Counted from the stretch's first letter, positions 15,641-25,326 are shown. The stretch: DNA of 64,000 bases from Nitrobacteraceae bacterium AZCC 2146 (GCA_036924855.1 JBAGRP010000001.1:2914001-2978000), one strand, 5' to 3'. Numbers and translations are program-made. Notes: a model not told the origin generated them from the sequence alone.

Positions 15641-16813
15641 ATGGCCGAGGCCTATATCGTCGCCGCCGCACGCACCGCCGGCGGCCGCAAAGGAGGCCGC
15701 CTGTCCGGCTGGCATCCGGCCGATCTCGCCGCCTCCGTGCTGGATTCGCTGGTGGAGCGCTCCGGGGCCGCCCCGGACCAGATCGAGGACGTCATCATGG
15801 GCTGCGTGATGCAGGCCGGCGAGCAGTCCAACAACATCGCCCGCAACGCCATCATGGCTTCGAAACTGCCGGAGAGCGTGCCCGGCACCTCGATCGACCG
15901 CCAGTGCGGCTCGTCGCAGCAGGCGCTGCATTTCGCGGCGCAGGCGGTGATGTCCGGTTCCATGGACATCGTAATCGCGGCCGGCGTCGAAGCCATGACG
16001 CGGGTGCCGATGGGACTCGCCTCCTCGCTGCCCGCCAAGAACGGGTTCGGCCACTACAAGAGCCCGAACATGGAGAAGCGCTACCCCAACATCCAGTTCA
16101 GCCAGTTCACCGGCGCCGAAATGATGGCCGAGAAGTACGGCCTCTCCAGGGACGACCTCGACCAATACGCCTATGACAGCCACCAGCGCGCCATTGCCGC
16201 GACCCAGGCTGGCAAGTTCAAGGACGAGATCATCCCGCTGCAGATCACCCGCGCCGATGGCACCACCGACACCCACCATATCGACGAAGGCATCCGCTTC
16301 GACGCCACGCTCGACGGCATCCGTGGCGTCAAGCTGATCCAGGAAGGCGGCAAGCTCACCGCCGCCAGCGCCAGCCAGATCTGCGACGGCGCGTCGGGCG
16401 TCATGGTGGTCAGCGAGAGGGGCCTGAAGCAGCTCGGCGTCAAGCCGATGGCGCGGATCCACCACATGACCATGATGGGCGGCGACCCCGTCATCATGCT
16501 CGAAGCGCCCTTGCCGGCCACCGAACGCGCGCTGAAGAAGGCCGGCATGAGCATCGACGACATCGATCTCTACGAGGTCAACGAGGCCTTCGCCTCGGTG
16601 CCGACCGCGTGGCTGAAGACCATCGGTGCCGATCCCGCCAAGCTCAACGTCAACGGCGGCGCCATCGCGCTCGGCCATCCCCTGGGCGGCTCCGGCACCA
16701 AGCTGATGACCACGCTGATCCACGCGCTGAAGCAGAATGGCAAGCGCTACGGGTTGCAGACCATGTGCGAAGGCGGCGGCATGGCCAACGTGACGATTGT
16801 GGAGCGGCTGTAA
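15641..16813 (+). CDS. acetyl-CoA C-acyltransferase (thiolase)
   Basis: A 390-residue thiolase with both active-site regions: the nucleophile Cys89 in DRQCGSSQQALHFAAQAV, and the C-terminal NVNGGAIALGHPLGGSG (catalytic His) and MCEGGGMANVTIVERL (second Cys). It cleaves a 3-ketoacyl-CoA with CoA, releasing acetyl-CoA. It diverges from the TetR gene of the catabolic cluster, with two palindromes in the shared promoter region. It should carry the last step of the cycle whose earlier enzymes lie on the other strand. Confidence 0.92.
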   Translation: MAEAYIVAAARTAGGRKGGRLSGWHPADLAASVLDSLVERSGAAPDQIEDVIMGCVMQAGEQSNNIARNAIMASKLPESVPGTSIDRQCGSSQQALHFAAQAVMSGSMDIVIAAGVEAMTRVPMGLASSLPAKNGFGHYKSPNMEKRYPNIQFSQFTGAEMMAEKYGLSRDDLDQYAYDSHQRAIAATQAGKFKDEIIPLQITRADGTTDTHHIDEGIRFDATLDGIRGVKLIQEGGKLTAASASQICDGASGVMVVSERGLKQLGVKPMARIHHMTMMGGDPVIMLEAPLPATERALKKAGMSIDDIDLYEVNEAFASVPTAWLKTIGADPAKLNVNGGAIALGHPLGGSGTKLMTTLIHALKQNGKRYGLQTMCEGGGMANVTIVERL

Positions 16814-16851
16814 GAGGCGGCCGGCACACGCAGCCCGCAACGGTAAAAGCC

Positions 16852-16985
16852 GTCGTCCCGGCAAGCGAGCTTGCGAGCGCAAGCCGGGACCCATAACCAT
16901 CGGTGACAATAAGTTGGCATGGAGCGAACTCCGCGCCATCTTTTTACCGACAGGGGTTATGGGTCCCCGCTTTCGCGGGGACGAC
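16852..16985. repeat. intergenic palindromic repeat, family D
   Basis: Contains a perfect 13-bp inverted repeat (GGGACCCATAACC at 16886-16898 and its complement at 16955-16967) within a larger GTCGTCCC...GGGGACGAC palindrome. It lies between the thiolase and the following ligase gene, so it is transcribed if they form an operon. Confidence 0.75.
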
Positions 16986-17056
16986 CGGAACTAGGTTTTC
17001 TATTCAATCACCACCACGAGCGGAATCAATCCGCCGCCCTCTTGAGGAAACGCCCT

Positions 17057-18601
17057 ATGACCCATCCGTCGCTGCACGCCCGGACGAATCCCGACAAGAT
17101 CGCCTATCGGATGGCAGGGTCGGGCAAGGCGATCAGCTATCGCGAACTCGACGAGCGTTCCAATCGCGGCGCAAACCTGTTTCGGTCGCTGGGGCTGAAG
17201 GCCGGCGACCATGTCGCGCTACTGATGGAGAACCGGCTGGAATTCATGGAGATCTGCTGGGCCGCGCAGCGCAGCGGGCTGTACTACACCGCGATCAGCC
17301 GCTACCTCACGCAAGACGAGATCGCCTATATCGTCAGGGATTGCGGCGCGCGGGTCGTCATCACCTCGCCGAAATGTGCCGATGCCATCGCGGCCTTGAT
17401 TCCCGACACACCCGACGTGCTGTTCTACATCCTCGACGAAACCCGCGACGGCTTTCGCGACTGGAACGCGGAGATGGCATCGCAGCCGATCACGCCGATC
17501 CCCGACGAAGTCGCCGGCTACGACATGCTTTATTCGTCCGGCACCACCGGGCGGCCGAAGGGCATCAAGCGCGCCTCGGAAAACAACCCGATCGACATTC
17601 CCAATCCGTTCCTGAAAAAACTTTGCGCCGACATGTGCGGCATGAATGCCGACAGCATCTATCTGTCGCCGGCGCCGCTGTATCACGCGGCTCCACTGCG
17701 CTTCAACATGATGGCGATCACGCTGGGGGGCACCTCGGTGATCATGGAGTCCTTCGACGCCGAGGAATTCCTGAAGCTCGTCGAAAAGCACAAGATCACC
17801 CAATCGCAGCTGGTGCCGACCATGTTCGTCCGCATGTTGAAGCTGCCGCAGGATGTGCGGTTGCGCTACGACGTCTCCTCGCTGAACGGCGCGATCCATG
17901 CCGCCGCGCCCTGCCCGGTCGATGTGAAGGCGCGGATGATCGACTGGTGGGGGCCGATCCTGATCGAGTATTATGCCGGCTCCGAAGGCAACGGCGTCAC
18001 CGTGTCGAATTCACAGCAATGGCTGTCGCATCGCGGCACCGTCGGCCGTGCGGTGGTCGGCACCATCAAGATTCTCGACGAGAACGACCAGGAAGCGCCG
18101 ATCGGCGAGATCGGCACGGTGTATTTCGCCGACGCGCCGGTGTTTTCCTATCACAACGATCCGGAGAAGACGAAGCGCGCCTACAACGACAAGGGCTGGT
18201 CGACGCTGGGCGATGTCGGCTATCTCGATGACGAGGGCTTCCTCTATCTCACCGACCGCAAGTCCTACATGATCATTTCCGGCGGCGTGAACATCTACCC
18301 GCAGGAGACGGAAGACGTCCTGATCGCGCACCCGGACATTGCCGACGTCGCGGTGTTTGGCGTGCCGAACGAGGAGATGGGCGAAGAGGTCAAGGCGGTG
18401 GTGCAGCCGCACGACATGAGCCGCGCCGGCAAGCAACTTGAAGCCGAGCTGATCGCGTACTGCCGCAAGCATCTGTCGCCGATCAAATGCCCGCGCAGCA
18501 TCGACTTCGAGGCCGAATTGCCGCGCACGCCGACCGGCAAGCTGGTGAAACGGCATCTGCGCGACCGGTATTGGCCGAAGAAGGAAGCGGCAACGGCGTA
18601 G
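17057..18601 (+). CDS. AMP-dependent acyl-CoA synthetase
   Basis: A 514-residue adenylate-forming enzyme. The phosphate loop LYSSGTTGRPKGIK is at residues 158-171; later motifs are YYAGSEGNGVT, GWSTLGDVGYLDDEGFLYLTDR and the C-terminal lysine region PRTPTGKLVKRHLRDR. It joins a carboxylic acid to CoA. It is the second ligase of the cluster, 240 bp after the thiolase on the same strand. This may mean that two different acids, or an acid and a pathway intermediate, are activated. The start at 17057 has TTGAGGAAA upstream. Confidence 0.88.
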   Translation: MTHPSLHARTNPDKIAYRMAGSGKAISYRELDERSNRGANLFRSLGLKAGDHVALLMENRLEFMEICWAAQRSGLYYTAISRYLTQDEIAYIVRDCGARVVITSPKCADAIAALIPDTPDVLFYILDETRDGFRDWNAEMASQPITPIPDEVAGYDMLYSSGTTGRPKGIKRASENNPIDIPNPFLKKLCADMCGMNADSIYLSPAPLYHAAPLRFNMMAITLGGTSVIMESFDAEEFLKLVEKHKITQSQLVPTMFVRMLKLPQDVRLRYDVSSLNGAIHAAAPCPVDVKARMIDWWGPILIEYYAGSEGNGVTVSNSQQWLSHRGTVGRAVVGTIKILDENDQEAPIGEIGTVYFADAPVFSYHNDPEKTKRAYNDKGWSTLGDVGYLDDEGFLYLTDRKSYMIISGGVNIYPQETEDVLIAHPDIADVAVFGVPNEEMGEEVKAVVQPHDMSRAGKQLEAELIAYCRKHLSPIKCPRSIDFEAELPRTPTGKLVKRHLRDRYWPKKEAATA

Positions 18602-18704
18602 GTTTCGTGGCCCGGACTTGCCTCGCTTCATCCAGGCTACTGCTTGCGGCTAGACGCCCCTCGCTGTAATCCCCCACGATGTCATCGCTGCAAATCCATA
18701 AATC

Positions 18705-20021
18705 ATGACCGCCGGCCTGCTCATCTCCGCCGCGCGCTCCGGCGCGGGCAAGACCACGGTGACGCTCGGCATTCTCGCGGCCCTCGTCCGCCGCGGCATC
18801 CGCGTGCGCGCGGCCAAAGCCGGTCCCGATTATATCGATCCCGCGTTTCACGCCGCGGCGACCGGTTCGCCCTGCGTCAACCTCGACAGCTGGACGATGC
18901 CGCCGGCATTGCTCGCTTCCCTTGTGGCCGATGCCGCTGACGGTACCGATGTCCTCGTGGTCGAAGGCGTCATGGGCCTGTTCGACGGCGTACCGGGCGT
19001 CGCCGGCCGCGAAGGCAGCAGCGCCAATCTTGCGGCGCAATTTTCACTACCGGTGCTGCTGGTGCTCGACGTCACCGCACAGTCGCAATCGGCGGCGGCC
19101 ATGGTGCGGGGTTTTGCCAGCCACGATCCCGATGTGCGCGTCGCCGGCGTAGTGCTGAACCGCGTCGGCAGCGACCGACACCGCACGCTGATCACCGACG
19201 CGATTGCCAGACTCGGTGTGCCCGTCGTCGGCGCGATTCCGCGAAACGAAACCTTCGGATTGCCGGAACGCCATCTCGGCCTGATCCAGGCCGGCGAGCA
19301 TGGTGATCTCGCCACGCGTCTCACTGATCTCGCCGACATGGCGGAAAAGCACCTCGACCTCGACGCTATCCTTGCGATGGCCGCGCCAATCGAGCGGCCC
19401 CGCCCCAACGTCTCCGCCGCCCTGCCGCCACCGGGCCAGCGCATCGCCCTGGCCTCGGATGCAGCCTTCAGCTTCATCTATCCGCATCTGCTCGATGGCT
19501 GGCGGCGCGCCGGCGCAGAGATCGTGAATTTTTCTCCGGTCGCCGATGAGCCTCCGTCCGAGACCTGCGATGTCTGCTGGTTACCAGGCGGCTATCCGGA
19601 ATTGCACGCCGCAACGCTGGCCTCGGCGCAGGCATTTCGCGACGGGCTGGTTCGCTTTGCGCAGACACGCCCCGTCCATGGCGAATGCGGCGGCTACATG
19701 GTGCTGGGCGAAGGCCTCGAAGACGCCGACGGCGTCACCCATGCCATGACCGGCCTGCTCGGCCACACCACCAGTTTCCAAAAGCGCCGGCTACACCTGG
19801 GCTACCGTGAAGCGCGGCTGCTCGCGCAAAGTCCGATCGGCGCAGCGGGAACGGTTTTGCGCGGCCACGAGTTTCACTATGCGTCGCTGATCTCTGCCGG
19901 CAGCGACGAACCGCTGGTCGATCTCAGCAATGCCCAGGGACAGCCGGTTGCCGAGCGCGGCGGCCGCCGCGGTCATGTCACCGGGACCTTCTTCCACGCC
20001 ATCGCGCAGGTCGAGACGTAA
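18705..20021 (+). CDS. cobB: cobyrinic acid a,c-diamide synthase
   Basis: A 438-residue glutamine amidotransferase of cobalamin synthesis. The N-terminal P-loop ARSGAGKTT (residues 9-17) and KAGPDYIDPAFH belong to the ATP-dependent ligase domain. The C-terminal half is a class I amidotransferase-like domain with WLPGGYPELHA, the nucleophile Cys in GECGGYMVLGEGL, and GHEFHY near the end. It converts (hydrogeno)byrinic acid to the a,c-diamide using glutamine and ATP. No other cob gene and no cobalamin riboswitch is visible next to it, so here it is a lone pathway gene. Confidence 0.93.
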   Translation: MTAGLLISAARSGAGKTTVTLGILAALVRRGIRVRAAKAGPDYIDPAFHAAATGSPCVNLDSWTMPPALLASLVADAADGTDVLVVEGVMGLFDGVPGVAGREGSSANLAAQFSLPVLLVLDVTAQSQSAAAMVRGFASHDPDVRVAGVVLNRVGSDRHRTLITDAIARLGVPVVGAIPRNETFGLPERHLGLIQAGEHGDLATRLTDLADMAEKHLDLDAILAMAAPIERPRPNVSAALPPPGQRIALASDAAFSFIYPHLLDGWRRAGAEIVNFSPVADEPPSETCDVCWLPGGYPELHAATLASAQAFRDGLVRFAQTRPVHGECGGYMVLGEGLEDADGVTHAMTGLLGHTTSFQKRRLHLGYREARLLAQSPIGAAGTVLRGHEFHYASLISAGSDEPLVDLSNAQGQPVAERGGRRGHVTGTFFHAIAQVET

Positions 20022-20025
20022 CGGG

Positions 20026-20865
20026 CTAGCGGCCCCAGCGGTCCTGCCAGATCTTCTCGCCGATCATACAGTTGACCCGCGGCTCCTTGTCGGCGACGGG
20101 CACCACGCGCCGCTCCGGTACACGGCCGGCGACTTCCAGCACCAGCTTGGTGCGGATCGCTTCCTTGAATTTCTCGCGCTCCTTGATCGTCACCACGAAC
20201 GAGCCGGGGCCGCCGACCACGCAATCTTCGTAGTAGAGATCGAGATTCTCGATATCCATGGTCGAATAGGATGGCTCCTTCACCATGATCGGCAGGCCGT
20301 TGATGACGATGCCTTTCGCGACCGCCTCGTCGCGGGCGATAGTCACCGGCGAGCCATTGTTGTTGGGCCCGTCGCCGGAGATGTCTATGACGCGGCGCAG
20401 GCCGTGATAGGCGTTGTCGTCGAACAGCGGCATGGCAAAATTGATCGCACCGGAGATCGAGGTGCGCGACGCCCGGCGGATCGGCGTCTTCATGATTTCG
20501 GCAGCGACCGCGTCAGCGGATTCCGGCCCGTCGATGATCCGCCAGGGAATGATGACTTTCTGATCGGTGGACGCGGCCCATTCGAAATAGGTGACGGCGA
20601 TCTTGCCGGTCGGCCCGGTTTTCAGCGCGGAGAGGAATTCCTTGGAGACGATGGCCTGGGCATAGCCCTCGCGCTGGATTGCCAGTTCTTCCATGTCCAT
20701 CGAATAGGAAACATCGACCGCCAGGACCAGTTCGACATCCACAACGGGATCCTGCTTGGCTTGCACCAGCTGCGGTTTGGGGCTCGGCGCTGCAAGGCTC
20801 GCGACATCCCCTCCGGCTATCGCTCCCGCGACAAGCACCGCTCCAATCGAGACACACCAGCGCAT
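20026..20865 (-). CDS. secreted DUF1194 (von Willebrand A-like) protein
   Basis: A 279-residue exported protein. It starts with a signal peptide (MRWCVSIGAVLVAGAIAGG ... SLAAPS). The mature part opens with VDVELVLAVDVSYSMDMEE, a vWA-type metal-site motif (DVSYSM resembles DxSxS), and continues with GHP-free but typical DUF1194 segments (ISGAINFAMPLFDDN, IDISGDGPNNNG). The role is unknown; vWA proteins bind other proteins through a metal. The start is set by GGGAGGG upstream. It converges with cobB, four bases apart. Confidence 0.82.
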   Translation of the reverse strand: MRWCVSIGAVLVAGAIAGGDVASLAAPSPKPQLVQAKQDPVVDVELVLAVDVSYSMDMEELAIQREGYAQAIVSKEFLSALKTGPTGKIAVTYFEWAASTDQKVIIPWRIIDGPESADAVAAEIMKTPIRRASRTSISGAINFAMPLFDDNAYHGLRRVIDISGDGPNNNGSPVTIARDEAVAKGIVINGLPIMVKEPSYSTMDIENLDLYYEDCVVGGPGSFVVTIKEREKFKEAIRTKLVLEVAGRVPERRVVPVADKEPRVNCMIGEKIWQDRWGR

Positions 20866-21082
20866 AGCGGCCCTCCCGTCGAGACTCGGATCGTGACATG
20901 CAAATGACGCCGCGCAAAGCAAGAACCTGCGCGGATGTTCACAATCCGGTCAGTAAATGCGGCAAGCCGGCGCGAATTTCGCGCTAAAGCTGCAACGGGT
21001 TTGAACGAAGCGCGTTGCCCGGCGACAGACGTAGCGCATCGAAGCCGCCGGCTTGAGCCCACGCCCCATGAAACGGGCCGAT

Positions 21083-22405
21083 ATGAGCGCCGCCTTGAAC
21101 ACACCGGTGAACGACCATCAACCATCCGCAACGCGGCAGGCCGTGTTGTGGATCGTGCTGCTGTCATCCGTTGCTGCCGTGGTCGCGCTGTTCGTGTCAG
21201 GACCGTCGGAGACCGCCAAGCCAATCGCGGCCCCGGCCGGGCGGGAGGAAATCATCCCGCCCTTCGGCGCCGCCGCGGCGAGCGAATGCCTGCGCCTGTC
21301 GGTCAACTCGAAGGAATACCTGACCGACACAGAGATGAACCGGCGCATCCGGATGCGGCTGGCGGCATGCAGCGAGGCCACGGCCGCGGCGCCGGACGAT
21401 ATCCGGATGAAAGTCGCCTATGCCCGCGCTCTGCCGCACGAACAAAGAGCGGAGGAGCTGGCACTGTTGCGCAAGGCCGCGGCGCAGAACGATAGCGAAG
21501 CCAATTTTGAAATCTATGAATCGCACCGGTCATGGGATCATCATCTCGACCGGCCGCAGCTGGTGACGCGGAGCGAAGCCGAGCAGGCGTTGCGCAAGGC
21601 CGCCGAGCTCGACTATCCGCCCGCCGTCTATCGGATGGCGACCTTGCTGGGGCGCGGCGATCTGGTGAAGCGCGACCCCATCGCCGAACGCTATTGGCTG
21701 GAGCGCTCGTTGCAACTGCCGCCGCCGGAGAATGTCACGCGAGCGGACATGCTGATCCGGCTCGGCGCGATACTGGCGAAATCGGACAGCGCCGACGAAC
21801 GCGCCCGCGGCCTCGATCTGCTGGAGCGGCTGAACCAGGCCGGACCGTTCGGTGCCAAGCCGACACTGGCCGCGGCGCTCCGCGCCAGCGACCCGGTCCG
21901 GGCGCGGGCGCTGTACGAAGAGGCGGTGCGCTCCCGTCTCGGCGGGGATCGCAGCCTGGTGGAAATGCTGCTCAACGGCGAAGGCGGACCTGCCGATCCA
22001 AAGCGCGCGCTGTCGATGCTACGCAATAGCAAGGACGATTGGTCGATGAAGGGCCTGCTCGGCCAGCTCATGCTCGAAGGCAAGCTGGTTCCGCGCGACG
22101 TGCCGAAGGCCATCGATTTCCTCATCACCGCCGGCGTGTGGGATTACGACGCCCGTCTGCAGGCCTTGCAGTTGCTCGCCCTGCATCCCGAAGTATCGAT
22201 CGACTCTGCCGATATCGTTCGCTACGAGGCGGTACAGGCTGCGGAACTCGACGAACCCGGCGCGATGGCCGCGCTGATCGATCTCAAGCTATCGCATCAC
22301 CCCCAGTTTCGCGATCCGCCCGGAGCCTGTAAACTGCTGGCGACGGCCGCGCAGCGCGGCGATCCCAATGCCGCGCAACGCCTCAAGGATTGCCCGGCTA
22401 ACTGA
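21083..22405 (+). CDS. Sel1-like repeat protein with N-terminal membrane anchor
   Basis: About 440 residues (alternative starts at 21053 and 21068). A membrane helix (VLWIVLLSSVAAVVALFV) lies near residues 20-37. It is followed by a long helical-repeat region with Sel1-like units such as AEQALRKAAELDYPPAVYRMATLLGRG and LVEMLLNGEGGPADPKRALSMLR. These solenoids usually scaffold protein contacts, here probably on the periplasmic side. The C-terminal repeat ends GACKLLATAAQRGDPNAAQRLKDC. No closer function can be read from sequence. Confidence 0.7.
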   Translation: MSAALNTPVNDHQPSATRQAVLWIVLLSSVAAVVALFVSGPSETAKPIAAPAGREEIIPPFGAAAASECLRLSVNSKEYLTDTEMNRRIRMRLAACSEATAAAPDDIRMKVAYARALPHEQRAEELALLRKAAAQNDSEANFEIYESHRSWDHHLDRPQLVTRSEAEQALRKAAELDYPPAVYRMATLLGRGDLVKRDPIAERYWLERSLQLPPPENVTRADMLIRLGAILAKSDSADERARGLDLLERLNQAGPFGAKPTLAAALRASDPVRARALYEEAVRSRLGGDRSLVEMLLNGEGGPADPKRALSMLRNSKDDWSMKGLLGQLMLEGKLVPRDVPKAIDFLITAGVWDYDARLQALQLLALHPEVSIDSADIVRYEAVQAAELDEPGAMAALIDLKLSHHPQFRDPPGACKLLATAAQRGDPNAAQRLKDCPAN

Positions 22406-22450
22406 TCGCCACACGGTGCCGCGATCGGCAATTGTCCGGATGAGATGCGC

Positions 22451-22756
22451 ATGGCTGAGAGTGTTACCCAACCACGCACAAAGGTGCGACCGAAGGTCGA
22501 ACGGCCCAAGCTCTACAAAGTGATCCTGATCAACGACGACTTCACGCCGCGCGAATTCGTGGTGCGGGTGCTGCAGGGCGAATTCAAGATGACCGAGGAC
22601 CAGGCCCACAAGGTGATGATCACCGCGCACAAACTCGGCGCCTGCGTCGTCGCGGTATTCACCCGCGACGTCGCCGAGACCAAGGCGACGCGCGCCACCG
22701 ACGCCGGCCGCGCCAAGGGTTATCCGCTGCTGTTTACCACGGAGCCGGAGGAGTAG
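22451..22756 (+). CDS. clpS: ATP-dependent Clp protease adaptor ClpS (ClpS2 type)
   Basis: A 101-residue ClpS. The conserved substrate-binding core is LYKVILINDDFTPREFVV and the C-terminus is DVAETKATRATDAGRAKGYPL ending in FTTEPEE. The KVMITAHKLGACVVAVFTRD segment, and the absence of a clpA gene next door, match the alphaproteobacterial ClpS2 paralogue rather than the clpA-linked ClpS1. ClpS2 is reported to recognise N-degron substrates more strictly. The gene could also start at 22445. Its last 23 bases overlap the 3' end of the convergent adenylate cyclase gene. Confidence 0.88.
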   Translation: MAESVTQPRTKVRPKVERPKLYKVILINDDFTPREFVVRVLQGEFKMTEDQAHKVMITAHKLGACVVAVFTRDVAETKATRATDAGRAKGYPLLFTTEPEE

Positions 22757-23948
22757 CGCCCGCGGACAACGGCGGGTCTTCGTCCTGCCGTCCGTAGACG
22801 TGTTCGGCCTTCGCAAATCCGGCGATCGGGAATTCGCCGAGATCGTGCCAGCCGCCGCTGCAGATCTCGGTGAAGGCGGACGAGGCGACGATCGTTCGGC
22901 CGAAACGGCCGGCCATCTTTTCCAGCCGAGCCGCGAGATTGACGGCCGGGCCGATGCAGGTGAAGTCCAGCCGGTTGCCGCCGCCGATATTGCCATACAG
23001 GATGCGGCCGATATGTAATGCAACACCGAAGCGGAACCGCTCGCGCGTGTCGCCGCTGGGATAATCCAGCGCCGTCACGCTGGCGCGCGCCTCGCAGGCG
23101 GCGTCGAGAACCCGGGCGCAGACTTGTCGCGCATCGCCGTCGCGCTGGGTGATCGGAAACACCGCGAGCAACCCGTCACCCATGAATTTCAGCACCTCGC
23201 CGCCATGTTTCAGGATCGCCGCAACCTGGCAGTCGAAATAGAGGTTCAGTATCTCGACCACATGCTCCGGCGGCAGCCGGTCCGACAACGCGGTAAAGCC
23301 GCGCAGGTCCGACAGCCAGATCGCCGCCTCCATGGTCTCGGTATGGCCGCGACGGATTTGCCCGGCGAGAATGCGCTCGCCGGCCCGGCTACCGACATAG
23401 GTATCGAGCAGCGTCGAAGCCGTGCGTCGCAGATTAATGACTTCAATCAACCGGGCCAACGGCGGCACCACCAGTTTCAAAGCCGTGAGCTGACCGTCGG
23501 TGAACCCACCCGGCTGTTTGGTCGTCCAGCTCGATCCATGAATCGAGCCATCAACGAACATCAGGGGCAGAGCGATGTAGTCGGTAACGCCTTCCCCGCG
23601 CATGTCATCGAAGAAGGGAAAGCGCTTGCTCTCGGGATCATCGAGACGAAACCTGACCTCTTGTCCTTTGCCGTAAAGGATCGCCAGCGGACTCCTGAGA
23701 AATTCCGGCGATTGCTGAATATCGAAATCCGCAGTGCCGACCACCACCTCGGCCCCCGGTCGCCAGATGAAATTGCGGCCGAAGATGTCGGGATGCAGTG
23801 TCCGGACGAAGACCCCGACGCGCCAGAGCGGCAAGCCCGCCGCGACAAGGCGGTTGCAGCACTCCCCCATCACCAGGCTCGGCGAGGGAGCAGATCTGGC
23901 GCCATCGATCAGCCAGTCGGTGACCTTTCTAAGCTCATCAGCAAGCAT
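22734..23948 (-). CDS. class III adenylate/guanylate cyclase
   Basis: A 404-residue cytoplasmic protein. The N-terminal 190 residues are a GAF-like sensory region (LPLWRVGVFVRTLHPDIFGRN ... IALPLMFVDGSIHG). The C-terminal class III cyclase domain has both metal-binding aspartates, in AIWLSDLRGFTALSDRL and EVLKFMGDGLLAVF, followed by RFGVALHIGRILYGNIGGGNRLDFTCIGPAVNLAAR. It should make cAMP in response to an unknown signal; a CNB-domain protein is encoded at 4909-5568. It overlaps clpS convergently by 23 bp. Confidence 0.88.
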   Translation of the reverse strand: MLADELRKVTDWLIDGARSAPSPSLVMGECCNRLVAAGLPLWRVGVFVRTLHPDIFGRNFIWRPGAEVVVGTADFDIQQSPEFLRSPLAILYGKGQEVRFRLDDPESKRFPFFDDMRGEGVTDYIALPLMFVDGSIHGSSWTTKQPGGFTDGQLTALKLVVPPLARLIEVINLRRTASTLLDTYVGSRAGERILAGQIRRGHTETMEAAIWLSDLRGFTALSDRLPPEHVVEILNLYFDCQVAAILKHGGEVLKFMGDGLLAVFPITQRDGDARQVCARVLDAACEARASVTALDYPSGDTRERFRFGVALHIGRILYGNIGGGNRLDFTCIGPAVNLAARLEKMAGRFGRTIVASSAFTEICSGGWHDLGEFPIAGFAKAEHVYGRQDEDPPLSAGATPPAPW

Positions 23949-24005
23949 GATGAAGCGCCTTGCAATCTGGCCCGCGAATCCGCAACGGCCATGATGAACG
24001 AGAAA

Positions 24006-25091
24006 CTAGCCGACCTGCCCGCGATGTCTGAGGAAATGATCGGCCAGCACACAGGCGACCATAGCCTCGCCGACCGGCACGGCGCGAATGCCGACGCAGG
24101 GATCGTGGCGGCCTTTGGTCAGGATATCGGTATCGGCGCCACTGCGATCCACGGTGCGGCGCGGCGCCAGGATCGACGAGGTCGGCTTCACCGCGAAGCG
24201 CGCCACCACCGGCTGGCCGGTGGAGATGCCGCCCAGGATTCCGCCGGCATGGTTGGAGAGAAACGAGGCGCCGTGATTGGTCATGCGCATCTCGTCGGCG
24301 TTCTCCTCGCCGGACAGTGCCGCCGCGGCAAACCCGTCGCCGATCTCGACGCCCTTGACCGCGTTGATGCTCATCAGCGCCGCGGCCAGCTCGCCGTCGA
24401 GTTTGGCGTAGATCGGTGCGCCCAGTCCGGCTGGAATGCCTTCGGCGACCACCTCGATCACCGCGCCGATCGATGAACCGGCCTTGCGGATGCCGTCGAG
24501 ATAGCCCTCGAAGAACGCCGCCTTGTCCTTATCGGGACAGAAGAACGGATTGTTCGCAACCTCGTCCCAGTCCCAGTTGTCACGATTGATCTTGTGCGGG
24601 CCCATCTGCACCAGAGCGGCGCGCACGGTCATGCCCGGCACGATCTTTCGCGCGATGGCGCCGGCAGCGACGCGGGTCGCGGTCTCGCGCGCGGACGAGC
24701 GCCCGCCGCCGCGGTAATCGCGCAGGCCGTATTTCGCCTCATAGGTAAAGTCGGCATGGCCCGGCCGAAACTTGTCCTTGATGTCGGAATAATCCTTCGA
24801 GCGCTGGTCGGTGTTCTCGATCAGCAGCGCGATCGGCGTGCCCGTGGTGACCTGCACGCCGGTCTCCGGATGCGCCATCACGCCGGACAGAATCTTCACC
24901 GCGTCGGCTTCCTGGCGCTGGGTGGTGAAGCGCGACTGGCCGGGACGGCGGCGGTCGAGATCGGCCTGGATATCGGCGACATCGAGCGGCAGCAGCGGAG
25001 GACAGCCATCGACCACGCAGCCGATCGCCACCCCGTGGCTCTCGCCGAAGGTGGTGACCCGGAACATATGGCCGAAGGTGTTGAAGGACAT
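24006..25091 (-). CDS. aroC: chorismate synthase
   Basis: A 361-residue enzyme of full length for the family. Signatures include [18 protein letters not shown] at the N-terminus, [39 protein letters not shown] near 110-148, and FAVKPTSSI near 308. It makes chorismate from EPSP using reduced FMN, the last step of the shikimate trunk pathway. It is followed downstream on the same strand by the cyclase gene and preceded by a palindromic repeat and the histidine phosphatase gene. Confidence 0.96.
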   Translation of the reverse strand: MSFNTFGHMFRVTTFGESHGVAIGCVVDGCPPLLPLDVADIQADLDRRRPGQSRFTTQRQEADAVKILSGVMAHPETGVQVTTGTPIALLIENTDQRSKDYSDIKDKFRPGHADFTYEAKYGLRDYRGGGRSSARETATRVAAGAIARKIVPGMTVRAALVQMGPHKINRDNWDWDEVANNPFFCPDKDKAAFFEGYLDGIRKAGSSIGAVIEVVAEGIPAGLGAPIYAKLDGELAAALMSINAVKGVEIGDGFAAAALSGEENADEMRMTNHGASFLSNHAGGILGGISTGQPVVARFAVKPTSSILAPRRTVDRSGADTDILTKGRHDPCVGIRAVPVGEAMVACVLADHFLRHRGQVG

Positions 25092-25174
25092 GGAGTACGG
25101 TGCCTGGCGCTAAATGTAAGTCAATACTGACTGTCGTAACGCCCCGTGGAAGACGGGTCAAACGCCCTCTCAAC

Positions 25175-25279
25175 GTCATCGCCGGGCTTGTCCCGGCCAT
25201 CCACGTCTTGGACACTGGAAAGACGTGGATGCCCGGCACGCCGAGCGAAGCCGCGCTTCGCGCTTTGGCCGGGCATGAC
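25175..25279. repeat. intergenic palindromic repeat, family E
   Basis: A GTCAT...ATGAC palindrome with an inner inverted repeat (CATCCACGTCTT and its complement AAGACGTGGATG) and a second hairpin GCGAAGC/GCTTCGC. It lies between aroC and the histidine phosphatase gene. Confidence 0.7.
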
Positions 25280-25326
25280 GCGGACAGGACAGTGGCTGAA
25301 CTCTTCCGCGCGCGCGGCGAATTCGC

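Noticed and set aside
15599..16939. 446-codon frame opposite the thiolase gene
   Set aside because: Antisense shadow of a clear thiolase with both active-site regions.
18602..18704. Cobalamin riboswitch before cobB
   Set aside because: The B12-box pattern is not present in the 103 bp upstream.
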